From assembly GCA_905221605.1 (NCBI GenBank), contig CAJNDS010002404.1:126001-190000 (forward strand): a stretch of DNA of 64,000 bases. Direction: 5' to 3'. The notes under the pieces were generated by a model. It was not told the origin of the DNA, ran no database searches, and saw only the letters and a list, made by a program, of their open reading frames with translations. Every line of letters begins with the position of its first letter. The first letter of the stretch is position 1. The stretch comes from Symbiodinium natans (Eukaryota > Sar > Dinophyceae > Suessiales > Symbiodiniaceae). Of the stretch, positions 11,201-21,040 are shown one piece after another. Position numbers and translations under genes: made by a program.

Positions 11201-13724
11201 CTGCCCGAGTTGTGCCTTGCTGGAAGGCCGTGGCGTCACTCTTCCAGGCCCGGGCCAGTCGTAGCACGAATCGGAGCTTGACATGCATATGGCCAGAATC
11301 TGAAACCAGGCACGCCAGACCGCAGGCTCAGACTGTGGAGTGCAGGGAGCGTCCGATTTTACTGACTCCAACAACCTGGCGTGGGGCGGGCTCGGGGTGC
11401 AGGGCTTCGGAAATTTAGGGGTTTACTGCACGCGGTTGAGACCGAAAAGGGGTTGTGAAGCCGCCGACTTGACTGCCTCTCAGCTTGCAAAGCAGGCGAT
11501 CACCGGCGGCATGGCCTCTTGGACAGTTTAGTTGGGGCTTGTCGTGCTGCTAAAATTTTTTGCCAAAAACCTCTTCAAGCTCTTCATATGTTGAGAAGGA
11601 CTGGCGTGTCTTCGTGGAGGTCTTCGAGACGGCGCTTCCCGAGTCCCATGATATGTTGCTGGCCCCTTGCCGGAAACATCTGGGAGCGCGTGCAGGGATT
11701 AGGCATGTATGGTGGGCGGTAGGGTTTAGTGCTATAGAGCTTTGCTGGCAGTCAGCTGTTTTTTTTGTGTCGTCGCGAAACGGGCCAGTTGTGAATCGCA
11801 AGCCTCAAGAAATGGCCGGGAACTTTGTGCAGCAGCAAGTCCCACCTCTTGAACTTCAGTTCATGTGGGTGAGAATTGGCATGGGCCAATGGGCCCTAAC
11901 ACCAGCTGCCAGCTGCCCTTCCTCTTCGAAAGCGGAAGTATCGAGGGGCGGGGTGTTTTTGCATCAGTGAACCTGGGGTAGGATCATCAGATCGCCTCAG
12001 CCGAAGGTGCTAATCTAATCAGGCCTTAAACCCCTGCGCTGCCGGGCCAAACCTGAGAGCTAGATCCCCTGCTTGGAAGCAATGGTCATGCCCAGGCAAT
12101 GTGTGAAACTAAACCTAACACTGCGAAAACGGGCTGGGCGGACTGTGCTGTAGATCATGAAAGCCTACCCAGTTGAGTAGCCTCTGCAGGTTCTCAGCCA
12201 TGCATTGACATGCTGCGGATCATAGTCTGCTTTACCGTCACGCAAAGTCCCTTACAGACAAGGTAGTTTTCTCCCTGTACATCGCGTTTGCCACGCTGGT
12301 GATGCTGAATCTGGTTACTGGCGTCTTCGTTGAAGGTCGCTTGCTTGCTTGACGCAGCTCCCGAATTCCCAAGCGCAATGTTTAGACCCTATTCCAGAGG
12401 GCTCCAAGTGCCCCAAGCACCTTTTCTCGTATGGTCAGTAGGCCCAAGAATACAACTCCTTAGAGCGTCTTGTTCAAGTTATGCAACTGGTGGAAGTGTC
12501 CCTGAAGCCGTAGGTTTGAACTGATCCCTCGAACCACGGAAAGGACAATCAAGAACCACAACCCAGACTTAGTTAAGACATCCATGCTTACCCATTAAGT
12601 CCCTGCTCGAGACCCTGAACTGCGGAACCATTCCGCCGCACGAGGCTTCCGCAACCTCGCGGCATAGCGATCAACAAACCCAAAGATCAAACAATGACAA
12701 AGATCACTGTCGGCTTCTGGTTTCGAATGAAGCAAAGATCAACAAATTCAACATGGCACACATGATTTAGCTCGAGAGAGACAGGCTAGCCTGTGAAGGA
12801 TGAGAGTGGCTTTATCACAGTAATTTGGAAAAACAGTCAGGCATGCTATGCATGATTTGAGTTGAGCCCTATGAGCAGGCAAAGTCAGGAATGCTGCAGT
12901 ATGCAGTAGTTGCAGCTTGGGAAGGATCAGAACTGTTAGCTGCTACTTGTCTATGATTTTTTGAGTCGCTGAACAGGCTCTGGATGAACGAGTTTGAAGC
13001 TTGTGAGCAGACAAGAATGCAGAAATTCAAATTCGAAGCATTCGGGGGCTTGGAGCAGTCAGAAACGCTGCATTGAACAACGTTTGTAAGCTTGTGAACA
13101 ATCAGAAGTGCCATAACTTGTAGTTTTTGTAACCTTTGAACAAAAAACAATGCTACAGTTTACAGCGTTCGGAGCCTGCGAGCAATCAGAAAGGCAGCAG
13201 TTTGAAAATTGTGCTGATCCCTCTGTGTTTTTTGTCGGTCCATACTTTTTGCTGATCTTGTTTTCCTACTTATTGATTGATCCACGCAAGGAGCGCAACG
13301 AATCGCCAAAGAGGAGAAGGAGCAGGAGACCGTTTCAAAGGGGGTTCGGGGGGGTCGTGGCTTTGAATACAGGAGGTCTTGTCCATGTTGTGAGCAACAG
13401 CTTGGCATCGTAATGGCTTGCAGGTAGCTCTCCAAACAGCCCACAAACTCGGGTTCAGCATCCTTGAAGCCGGCGAATTTGCGACAAGAGATCTTTCAGT
13501 GTGGCAATTGAAGCGCGAGAGTGAAGCACGGCATGGATGAACCGAATGTACCCTTGCCACGGACGCATGCATCCGTACTGTCAGAGGAGGCTGTTTGCAA
13601 AGTACACCTTTTCCGGCACAGCATTCAGAAGTAGAAGCTCTGCGTGCAGCACAGTTATTGAACACACCAGTCGGTTCTTGTTCCTGTCCCCACCCTACCA
13701 GGAGCTGATCAAGAGCGTGCAGAA
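8144..13724 (+). CDS. Voltage-gated cation channel domain in microexons
   Basis: Fourteen short exons assemble into a six-transmembrane voltage-gated channel domain of the Cav/Nav-like superfamily: S2 (8144-8221), S2/S3 (8693-8731, 9169-9192), S4 (9640-9677, 9841-9894), S5 (10139-10173, 10411-10445), pore turret (10682-10738), pore helix (11227-11247), filter (11496-11513), post-filter (11599-11619), S6 (12263-12335) and a charged cytoplasmic tail (13291-13325, 13702-13724). The exons from S4 through the turret, and S6 into the tail, join in phase with no gap. S1, the S3-S4 loop and the link from post-filter to S6 were not found. Donors include GA, GC and GT. S4 has six arginines spaced every third residue, as expected for a working voltage sensor. 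The filter reads SLFQAITGGM then DW, with no acidic residue at the position usual in calcium channels, so ion selectivity cannot be told. Whether it is a one-domain or multi-domain channel is open. Confidence 0.85.
8693..8731 (+). CDS. Channel exon: S2-S3 linker and start of S3
   Basis: Acceptor CTCAG|G; 13 codons reading EGWTWNLFDLVIV, the hallmark WNLFD motif before S3. The donor is GC (ATCGTG|GCCTGG), phase 0. Confidence 0.85.
9169..9192 (+). CDS. Channel exon: S3
   Basis: Acceptor CTCGCAG|G; eight codons reading VFFSVVDE, completing S3 in phase with the previous exon (DLVIV-VFFSVVDE). The likely donor is GT (GAG|GTCTGC). The exon or exons encoding the S3-S4 loop were not identified. Confidence 0.7.
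9640..9677 (+). CDS. Channel exon: S4 voltage sensor, first half
   Basis: Reads TLRLRMLRLGRV after a CTTAG|A acceptor and ends in phase 2 at a GC donor (GTCAT|GCCCC). Together with the next exon it gives arginines at every third position, the signature of the S4 sensor. Confidence 0.85.
9841..9894 (+). CDS. Channel exon: S4 second half and S4-S5 linker
   Basis: Acceptor CTCCAAG|G; joins the previous exon within a Met codon and reads RLIRLVRVVPALKSMVYL. Donor GC (TATTT|GCCTC), phase 2. The ELKS/ALKSMVYL-type linker is typical of protist channels of this family. Confidence 0.9.
10139..10173 (+). CDS. Channel exon: start of S5
   Basis: Acceptor ACCAAG|G; completes a Leu codon and reads VSASMNSFFWT. 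Donor GC (ACAG|GCCTG), phase 1. Confidence 0.85.
10411..10445 (+). CDS. Channel exon: S5 helix
   Basis: Acceptor GCTCAG|G; completes a Gly codon and reads VLLLLLMYCVA, hydrophobic. Donor GT (GTGGCT|GTCCTG), phase 0, so the join to the next exon gives MYCVAVYFTDL. Confidence 0.85.
10682..10738 (+). CDS. Channel exon: extracellular turret
   Basis: Acceptor TGCCAG|G; reads VYFTDLATEATRLHANTST, the polar loop between S5 and the pore helix. The donor is probably GA (ACG|GACCGG) but is not proven. C-rich words precede the exon and G-rich words follow it. Confidence 0.75.
11140..11162 (+). repeat. (TA)n microsatellite
   Basis: About ten TA dinucleotides within a channel intron. Confidence 0.9.
11227..11247 (+). 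CDS. Channel exon: pore helix
   Basis: Reads AVASLFQ and ends in phase 0 at a GC donor (TTCCAG|GCCCGG), which joins to the filter exon as SLFQ-AITGGM. The 5' border is uncertain: it could start upstream and include CWK. Confidence 0.75.
11496..11513 (+). CDS. Channel microexon: selectivity filter
   Basis: Acceptor AAGCAG|G; six codons AITGGM, phase 0. The GC donor at 11514 joins to DWRVF and gives the canonical TGGMDW. A GT donor 12 nt further on (TGGACA|GTTTAG) would add ASWT in frame. Confidence 0.75.
11599..11619 (+). CDS. Channel exon: post-filter segment
   Basis: Acceptor GAGAAG|G; reads DWRVFVE in phase with the filter exon. The frame stays open further (VFETALPES), so the 3' border is uncertain: GT at 11620 or later. 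Confidence 0.65.
12263..12335 (+). CDS. Channel exon: S6 helix
   Basis: Acceptor ACAAG|G; 24 codons plus one base, containing SLYIAFATLVMLNLVTGVFV, the strongly conserved S6 pore-lining helix with its central Asn. Donor GT (GAAG|GTCGCT), phase 1. Confidence 0.9.
12999..13215 (+). repeat. Degenerate minisatellite, 42-bp period
   Basis: Diverged units beginning GCTTGTGAACAATCAGAA-like start at 13048, 13090, 13132 and 13174, exactly 42 bp apart. A related unit starts at 12999 with a 49-bp spacing, and weaker traces reach back to about 12870. It lies in the intron between the S6 exon and the first tail exon and ends about 75 bp before the latter. Confidence 0.7.
13291..13325 (+). CDS. Channel exon: charged tail after S6
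   Basis: Acceptor CGCAAG|G; completes the Gly codon of VEG and reads AQRIAKEEKEQ, as in other protist channels immediately after S6. The donor is probably GA (CAG|GAGACC). Confidence 0.8.
13702..13724 (+). CDS. Channel microexon: tail
   Basis: Acceptor CTACCAG|G; reads ELIKSVQ plus two bases, in phase with the preceding tail exon (KEEKEQ-ELIKSVQK). Possible GC donor AGAA|GCTTTG. Less certain than the upstream exons. Confidence 0.55.
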
Positions 13725-15205
13725 GCTTTGTGTTTTGGCCTGTTGCCTAGTAATCGTTTATGGGACTTCAGAGCCTTGGACGTCATAGATTCGGGGATAA
13801 GGGCGAACCGGGGGTTGGGGCGACGGAGGATGAGTTGTGTTGTCCATGGACCCTAGACCCGTAGACCGTAGACCCTAGACCCCGAACAGCTGGCAACGAC
13901 TCTTCTGAGCTGATCGCGTGTACGCTTTGCATTCTGAGGTGTGAGGTTGCTTTGCAGGTTTGGTGATTTTTTTAAACAGACAACACGAAGCGCGTCGAAT
14001 CACAGGCAGACCTCGCAGGGAACCCCAGCTTTACGAACCCGTGCATCCCTTGAAGCTTTTGCTACGCCCCTCCATTCTGACAAGACTTAGTTACATGGGT
14101 TTGTGGTTGATTGTCTCGGAGGTAACTTGGCAGATACCAGCGGTGATGGTGAGGCTGGCAGTGCTCTCCTGTTTCTTGGGTTAGTGTGAAGCCAGCTTTA
14201 GTCTGAACCCACCTAATGAACTAATCATCTGATTTCCTGTGCTGTGACCCCTATTTGGAAGGGAAGGGGAGGGCTTTCCATTCTCGGGTTTCATAGTTCC
14301 AGTAGTGATGCCCTGGATTGAGGCCTCGAAAGGGGGCGCATCCATTCCTTTTGCAGCCTTTGCAGTGACCCGAAGCGTCGACGTTCAGGGTTTGTTTGTG
14401 CATCTTCATTCGAGGCGAGGCTTTAAAGTTAGAGTTGAAGGCCGAGTAATCTCGATGCTCGAACAGGGAGTCGGAGTGTGCAATGTTCACGACTTCTAAA
14501 GCAAACCGTAAATCAGTTCTGCGCCCTTTTCCCAGTGCCGTCTGCAAGTGCTCTGACTCTACCAGGCCCGAAGCTAATCTTAGTCAACAGGATCCGATAC
14601 CCTCAAACCCCGCGCCCGAAGCTGTCAAAACTTTTCGCGGCCCTCGCAGATCACCTGGGACGAGTTCGAAGCAAACCTGACCTCCCAAGAGATGGTCGAT
14701 CCCTGGCTGCGCCGAAGAGTTTGTATACATTTGGTCGGCTTTAGCTTCAGACTGTCGGATGGTGAAGGAAAGGAGTGGGTTTGGGGGGTTCTCACAGAGT
14801 GTTGCGGCAATTGTCAGTTGTCTTGGCGAGGGTTGCTAGGGTACCGGAGCATGGGCCGACCCACACCAGTATTCGACACCTTTCACTCTGCACTGCGCCT
14901 TGACGCTTTTCAGCACCGCGCTTGAATGGCCCAGTACATCAGATGTGTCACCGATATTGGATTTGGTGCTCGACCCTGGACTCGTCCATTCTTCAGGTTT
15001 TAGGATGCTTATGTTTCAGGGTCGAACAAGTGTGCTCTGAAACTGCTACGCCTGTCTTCAACCCTTTAGCCTTTCTACAGCCCCAACCCATAGCCATCGG
15101 CCAAGACATACCTCAAAAACTTCGACATGGACAGCAGCCAGGCCTTCCGTGCTCAATGCTGTTTCTTTCCTTGCGTCGAGTGTATCTGTATCAAAGTATA
15201 TACAT

Positions 15206-15337
15206 ACAATGTGTGTGTATATATATATATATATACAAATATGCACACACACACACGTACATGCATACATACATACGTACATACATACATACATACATAT
15301 CTATGTATGTGTATGTGTATGTGCATGTGCATGTGCA

Positions 15338-15416
<79 letters not shown>

Positions 15417-15440
15417 GTGTGTGTATATATATATATATTT
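15206..15440 (+). repeat. Compound microsatellite
   Basis: Consecutive blocks run TGTG(TA)n, (CA)n, (CATA)n/(TACA)n, then a long (GTGTAT)n run and (TA)n. The TACA block and the TGTA block are complementary, so the locus could fold into a long hairpin. Open frames across it in several phases are artefacts. Confidence 0.95.
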
Positions 15441-16086
15441 TTTACATACGGCCAAAAACTTCAGGATTTGGGAGACTGATACCGATTCTCACGAAGACGC
15501 AAGACGATGAAAGGCGTATATTTGTTGTTGTTTACTTTTTTTGCTGCTCCTGCAATGCGCATACCTTGTGGTTATGAAGGACATCTCTTGACACAATGGC
15601 TGACTGCAGTTTCATGTCAGGCATGCCTGCAGAAATGCAGCTACCACTTCCACGGTTTTTCGCACGCTCCATTTCCAACTGTGTGCATGTTTTGAGCCAG
15701 AATCAGAGGGTGCAAAACACAACTTGACATGTACGTGTTGCTGTACAGAAGATTTCCAGTCAACATGCATCATGGCATGCGGCCTGCTTTTGAAACACAC
15801 CTGGGCTGGGCTGACAGAGTGGTGAAAGATCAGCGTCAACGTGCGGGGTTGAGCTTCGAGATGGTAGGCTGCTGTGACATGGTGGGAGACTCGAGGTCAG
15901 GAGATTCTTCAGCAAATGGCCTCATCAGAGCCTTGATGTGCTTTTTCCAGAAGCTGGCTTAGAATGTGATAAGTTGACTGTGGCTCAACAGCCCCGATTA
16001 TGTGACAGGCCTGGGCGTCTGTTTGAGACATTTTCAAAGATGGCTCCACCACCAATGCCATATGTAACAGAGGAGGGCGTCGAGCA

Positions 16087-16115
16087 GGGGGGGGGGGGGG
16101 GGGGGGGGCGGGGGG
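16087..16115 (+). repeat. Homopolymeric G run
   Basis: More than 20 consecutive G, one C, then more G. A potential G-quadruplex; length may be affected by sequencing. Confidence 0.9.
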
Positions 16116-16678
16116 CGAATCACTTGCATCGATTTACACATCAAGTTGCTTGTTAATTTGAACAATTGGCAGCTTGATCGAAGATCAAGGACCAACTAAA
16201 CACGTAGCTGACTTTGCTTCGTTGGCATCGTAGTATACGTCGTGAAGGTACAGGAAGGAAGGACAACAGGACTGCTATTATCGGAATGTTTCGTGCTATA
16301 TAAAGAGAAGCTGCCAAGGTATCGGGCATGGCGCCCCAATAACTGTTTTTTCTTTATTACCCATCAGTCTTCTTCCAAACATGACGGAAGTTGTCCTGGT
16401 GGCCAATGACATCTCCTGTGCTTGTTTGGTATATAGTACTCTATCTGCAAGCCAGTGCACCCAACTCTGCTCGGCAGGCAGGCCTTCGGAGCTGTAGGGT
16501 ATCAAGCAAGCACATGCCACTTTGCGGGGGGACAACATTTTTGCACAACCCTGAGCGGCTGCACAGACCAACGAGGAGCAGTCAGTTTGCGCCTGGCGAG
16601 TGCAAAGTTTATCTTTCACTTCCGTCAAGCTTTTGCCCCGCAAGTTCCACTTCCGTCGCCGTCGCCCCACTCTGCATC

Positions 16679-16696
16679 ACACACACACACACACGC
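16679..16696 (+). repeat. (CA)n microsatellite
   Basis: About eight CA dinucleotides. Confidence 0.9.
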
Positions 16697-17286
16697 AGGC
16701 GTCGAACATTCACTGCTAAACACCTGGCTTCGTCAACGTTTTTGAAATCTGGAGCCTGAATCCCACATGGGTCCACACTTCACACGCCTCAGTCCGATGC
16801 TGAGCGTGTCAGGCCCGTGACATCTTCTATGCAGCTTGGCAGCAGTTTGCCGGGTCCACGCCCTCAAGCCCAAAACCAGATGTCCTGGCCTAGCCACGGA
16901 ACACCTGGAGACCTAAACCCTGAAACCCCAATTCCGGAACCTGGATGGTTGTTCACGTTTGCCCCAGGTGTTGGCACAAGTGGTGGCGCCAAGTTTCCCG
17001 AAGACGATTGCTTAGACATGCCTCGTGCTGTCTAAATGCAGCATGCGGTGTTGTTTGTGAAGTTCTTGTTGACCTGCTACGAAACTCCTTCAATTTGCAG
17101 ATTTTCGAGCGGATGAAACAGGCCAAAGCAAGTTCCCGAAGTTCTGAATATCCTGGAATGCCCTGATATGCCGTGGCCCTGTAGATGATCTCAGCACCTG
17201 AGACACCTGCATCTCGAAATAAATCCATGAGGCATCAACTCCGAACCACCCCTACAAACCCCTAAACCTGATAGCCTTTACACATG

Positions 17287-17350
17287 AAACACTCCTGAAC
17301 ATCTGGGAGGTCCTGGACACAAACGATTCCGGCACTGTGAGCCTGGAGGA
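17287..17350 (+). CDS. Candidate exon: EF-hand
   Basis: Reads THETLLNIWEVLDTNDSGTV followed by SLEDSIK. The loop DTNDSGTVSLED fits a 12-residue calcium-binding EF-hand, with D1, N3, S5, G6 and an acidic last residue. Position 12 is Asp rather than the usual Glu. EF-hands often follow S6 in protist channels, so it may be the C-terminal part of the channel gene 3.6 kb upstream; linkage is inferred. The 5' border may be the TAG acceptor near 17271. A C-rich stretch (CCCCTACAAACCCCTAAACC) precedes it. Confidence 0.65.
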
Positions 17351-17903
17351 CAGCATAAAGGGAAGCTATGTTGAGCCTTGGGGTTTGAAACGCCTTAGAG
17401 CGTCTTCATTGTTGCTCCAAAGTGGTTGGGGTTTCGCATGATTTCGCGCCTTAAATCCTACTGTGTCTAGCCGTTGCAAACACTTATTTGAGGACATCTT
17501 GCAAGGAGAAGGGTGGGGGTTGTGGGGGTTGTCTAGGTGCTTGCAATCCTACGCCCCACAGCCCGAAAATTTTTTTGGGGCTGTGCAGGAGTTCGTTGGC
17601 GCCTCCATCAAACTGCACACGCCCGCGCGGATGGCCGACAGAGCTGCTCTGCTGCCAAAGTGAGCCAAACCGACTGAGCAGCGGAAGGCAAAGGAAAAGA
17701 ATAGGCCCAACGTGGCCCAGAGACGACCCCTCCCCCCCTTTAGTCCCCGAGAGGCGGGATGCAGCCCTGGAGTGCAAGGTTTAAGATTAGTTTAAGCTGA
17801 GCCGTGGGGTTGAGCATAAGAGGTTGTGGCTTGAGAGTGTACGGAGTAACGAGTCTTTGAGTCTTTGAGTCTCGTGAGCCTCTCGAACAACAGCCTGCCT
17901 AAG

Positions 17904-17965
17904 GAAATCTTGCGCATATACATCCGCGACTGCTTCGCGGCGCCTCAGTACATATTCGACTTGAT
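17904..17965 (+). CDS. Candidate exon, unknown
   Basis: Acceptor CCTAAG|G, donor TTGAT|GTTGAG; reads EILRIYIRDCFAAPQYIFDL with good codon use. It may belong to the same gene as the EF-hand exon. No family is recognised. Confidence 0.45.
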
Positions 17966-18266
17966 GTTGAGAACAGCAATGGCACCTGTGAAAACGGATC
18001 TTTGAAACTGCGAATAGGTTCTGGCATCATTTTGGGAGTTCTTGTTCTCTGCACACAGCATCATACTTCGTCTTGTCCGGGGCAGATGCTGCGCTTTTCG
18101 TGCCGTTAAGCAGCATGGAGGTGTCTAAGACTACGCCCAGAACTACGAAAGGTTTCGGGTTTCGGTGTTAAGTAAGGGGTTTGTTTGTGGTGCTCTGCAT
18201 GAGGTTTGCGGATTGCCTTCTGTGCACGGCCGTCTCCTCACCTCTCCTAGACATCCCCCAGCTTAG

Positions 18267-18335
18267 GAGCTGAACCTCCGCCTGCAAAGCATGGACGATG
18301 CGTACCTTGGCCGACCCAATGACCACGGAGCAGAA
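18267..18335 (+). CDS. Candidate exon, unknown
   Basis: Acceptor GCTTAG|G; reads ELNLRLQSMDDAYLGRPNDH. The 3' border is uncertain (a GT lies at about 18300). Confidence 0.4.
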
Positions 18336-18528
18336 CGCCCCAAAACGTGAAACCCTCAAAATTACAGCGGTCCAGGCGCCAAGGGGTAGTGGTATGTTGT
18401 TCTGAGAGGGTTTGGCGAGTTTTTGTTGGGGCGTTGTGGGTTTCCACCAAAGCCACTCTTGAGGCCACTTGGCGCTACTGTGGACCAGGGGCAGTACAAC
18501 TCCGTTTGAAAGCGCCCAAAATCCGAAG

Positions 18529-18634
18529 GCCCAATGAAATCTTGGGTTCGAGAAGCGCTGACAGTCCTAGATCCCACCGTGCGACTGAGGTGGCGGAAGA
18601 TGCGAACGAAGCTTGACGCGATCTCTGGGACCAG
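18529..18634 (+). CDS. Candidate exon, basic segment
   Basis: Acceptor CCGAAG|G and donor CCAG|GTAGGG enclose 106 nt. The frame reads PMKSWVREALTVLDPTVRL and continues RWRKMRTKLDAISGT. Good splice sites and codon use make this one of the stronger unassigned exons. Confidence 0.55.
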
Positions 18635-20941
18635 GTAGGGACCACCAGTACCTGGCAAGTCTTGGCTGCTACTTAGACCGTGGGCGCTGTGACCCGCAAA
18701 AGCCCCAAATCGCGATCATTAAGCTCGGACTAAATATGGCGGCTACCTGCAGGTACGCTAGTCGCCCACTAGTATACTACAACACAGCCATTGCCTGGTC
18801 CAAGACCATGGTGTGCTGGAATTTGCAGCAAGTTATACCGGGCCCATCCGATGCACATTCCTCGTTCCCCAAAGTACTTTGCGCAAGAGATTGGGAGGTA
18901 CCAGGCTCTCCGTTAAGGCTATAAGGGCCTGAAGCGAAGTAGTCCCTAGTGCGAGCAAAGGAAGGTTGAGTCCGTCACGGCAAGCAGGCTTAGCCGAAGG
19001 CTTTCCAGCGTGCCCAGTTAGTGACCACGTTGATGCTTCCTGAAATGTCGGAACTTGTGGAAGAGGGCTTGGGGTGCAACTTGCCGCTGAAGGAAACCAA
19101 ACTACGAATGCCGAACTCCAGGAACCAGCATTTGGCAGTTTCAAAGGTTCAGTTCAAGAGGTCATGTGCCGGCATAGATAGGAGCGCAGGCGACAACCTG
19201 GCTAGAAGTACAACAAAAAGGGAACCTTCCCAGTTGCCTTTTTATGGGTTTACGCGGTATGACTGACCTGGGATGTCTGACGCGGCATGTTCTGGCCACG
19301 AGTTCTGCTGATGAGCCCGATTCTAGAAGACAGGGCTTGAAGGAGAAGTACTCGGAAAAAGAACATACAGACCGGATCGTTTCATTCGCTTCCCTACCCT
19401 AAACCCCCGAGCCGCGTCGCTGCTTCTCATCGTTCCAAATGTTCCGACTCTTCGCGGCTCATGCGCCCTGCTGAGCCACTTGGCCGATGCCGGAAGCAGA
19501 TTTTCCGGGCGAGGCGTCCGAAGACCGCCGGCTGCACGCAGAAGGCATCTACAGCAAGGATTCCAGATGTCAGGGAACTCGTGAGGTGAACAGGTGAATT
19601 CCAGTCCTTTGCTCTTGCACAGCATATAACTTTGCATGGACCGCGTATGTTCCTATCGACAGCTCATAAAGCCTCTCTCGCTCTCTCTCGCTCTCTCCCC
19701 TGTCTCTCTCTCTCTCTCTCTTTCTCCTGCCCTCCCTCTAAGCATTCCTACATCCCGAACCACACTCGAGCCCGAAAGGCGTAGCCCAAAATTCCTGTCA
19801 TCTAACTTCAGGCGTGCGTCCACGCGCACGCACACGGAGAGAGTCACAGTTGGCGAGCGGCGTACGCTTCCCCGTGGTCGACGCAGACTTGGTGTCCTCG
19901 AAGAGGACCTGCCTGCCCTCTACATCCGTGCGATTTGTCCGCAGGTTCTGGAACTACGAGTAGTCAAATCCGACTCTCCAACTTAAAGCCCTTAACAACC
20001 TCAGCCCCCAAGAAGGATGCACTTCCTCTGGCCTTGATAAGGGTTGATGGGAAAATGCCGGAAATACGGCCAATTATGTTGTGGTCTATGGGTTGGATCG
20101 CAAAGTTTCGGCAAAGCCTTTGAACAAAAAGATCGAGGTAGCCAGCCACAAGCAACATCATGCACGAGCCTGCTTTCGAACACTGGACCTTCTCTCAACT
20201 GTTGGCGATGTTATCAAGGCTCGAAAGTTAGGTGGACGTCCTTGCCGTGCATGAGGGGTACGCCCTCAGGCCTCTGCCAGACCTGCTTGGCACAGATGTG
20301 CTGGGTTTATTCGTTGCTGCCTGACCAACAAACCGCGTGAAAGCCCCGATGTGAGAGGGTCAAGAAAAGGCAGCCTGGCAGCTCTCGGCCTACTTCTTCA
20401 ATATTCTTCAATTCACTGCGAAACGATAGCCTTGTTGGAGAGGATGCGGGTTTTGGTCCGCAACAGAATATGGATTCAGACAGGGCTTTCACGTGATCCC
20501 AGTTGTGGAGGAATTCGTCTTAGCCTCTGGAAAAAGAGGCCTCCGAATCTTGAGTCCCGACCATAAGATGGTACTACAGTCTACAGTATGCTGCTGTAGG
20601 CTAACCCTCAAGAGTGATAGGGAGCTATGAAGTTGGACACCCTGAAGCATGGTCCAATCTCGATGCTCCTGCGTTGTAGTTCAAGGCTCGCTGACGAGCC
20701 CACGGCCTCGGAGCCTTCCCACCCAGAACGCGACACCCAAGAGCCGAGCCCCCACCCCGAAACCCTTAACCCATCTTAACCCAACAAGCCTTAATCAGCC
20801 TTAATCCCTCCACCCTAAACCCTCCCAAAACCAGCTTCGCCGCCCCGTGGCCATGGCTGGGTCAGAGGAGGGCGCAGATCTGGAGGCACGTGGATGGGTT
20901 TGGCCATCTTGAGTGGCACGCCCCATTCGTGAATTGTGAAA
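18635..20941. other. Mostly non-coding; one weak exon candidate
   Basis: I see no assignable gene here. A + strand segment at about 19409-19580 is open with coding-like composition (AASLLLIVPNVPTLRGSC), but no borders can be set. A CT microsatellite lies at 19676-19725. C-rich telomere-like words are dense at 20745-20830, just before the next exon island. Confidence 0.45.
19676..19725 (+). repeat. (CT)n microsatellite
   Basis: An imperfect CTCTCT-rich tract of about 50 bp. Confidence 0.9.
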
Positions 20942-21040
20942 AGAGAACCCCTGGAACCCGTTTCTGGGCCGCGAGGCGCTGCTGAAGCGGCTGCGCCTGG
21001 AGCGCTTTGCGGCGGCGCTTGCGGACCGAGGGCCTCAGAT
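20942..21040 (+). CDS. Candidate exon: first half of a SAM-like domain
   Basis: After an AAAAG acceptor the frame reads NPWNPFLGREALLKRLRLER and then FAAALADRG. The L-x-x-L-x-L-x-x-F/Y-x-x-x-L pattern matches the first helix of a sterile alpha motif (SAM) domain. The donor is uncertain (GA after GCGGACC, or GC at GCCCT|GCAAGC). A second exon 0.8 kb downstream matches the C-terminal helix of the same domain. SAM domains mediate protein-protein interaction. The middle of the domain was not found, so the call is moderate. Confidence 0.5.

Larger units (their letters stand above)
13725..17286. other. Long stretch without recognised exons
   Basis: This is probably intron sequence between channel tail exons. 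It holds a large microsatellite complex (15206-15440), a G run, a short CA repeat and telomere-like words (for example 13850-13880). Short exons could be hidden here, but none was convincing. Confidence 0.5.

Noticed and set aside
15149-15577. Long Cys/Val- or Met/Cys-rich open frames across the microsatellite
   Set aside because: They are translations of GTGTAT repeats in three phases, with no other protein signal.
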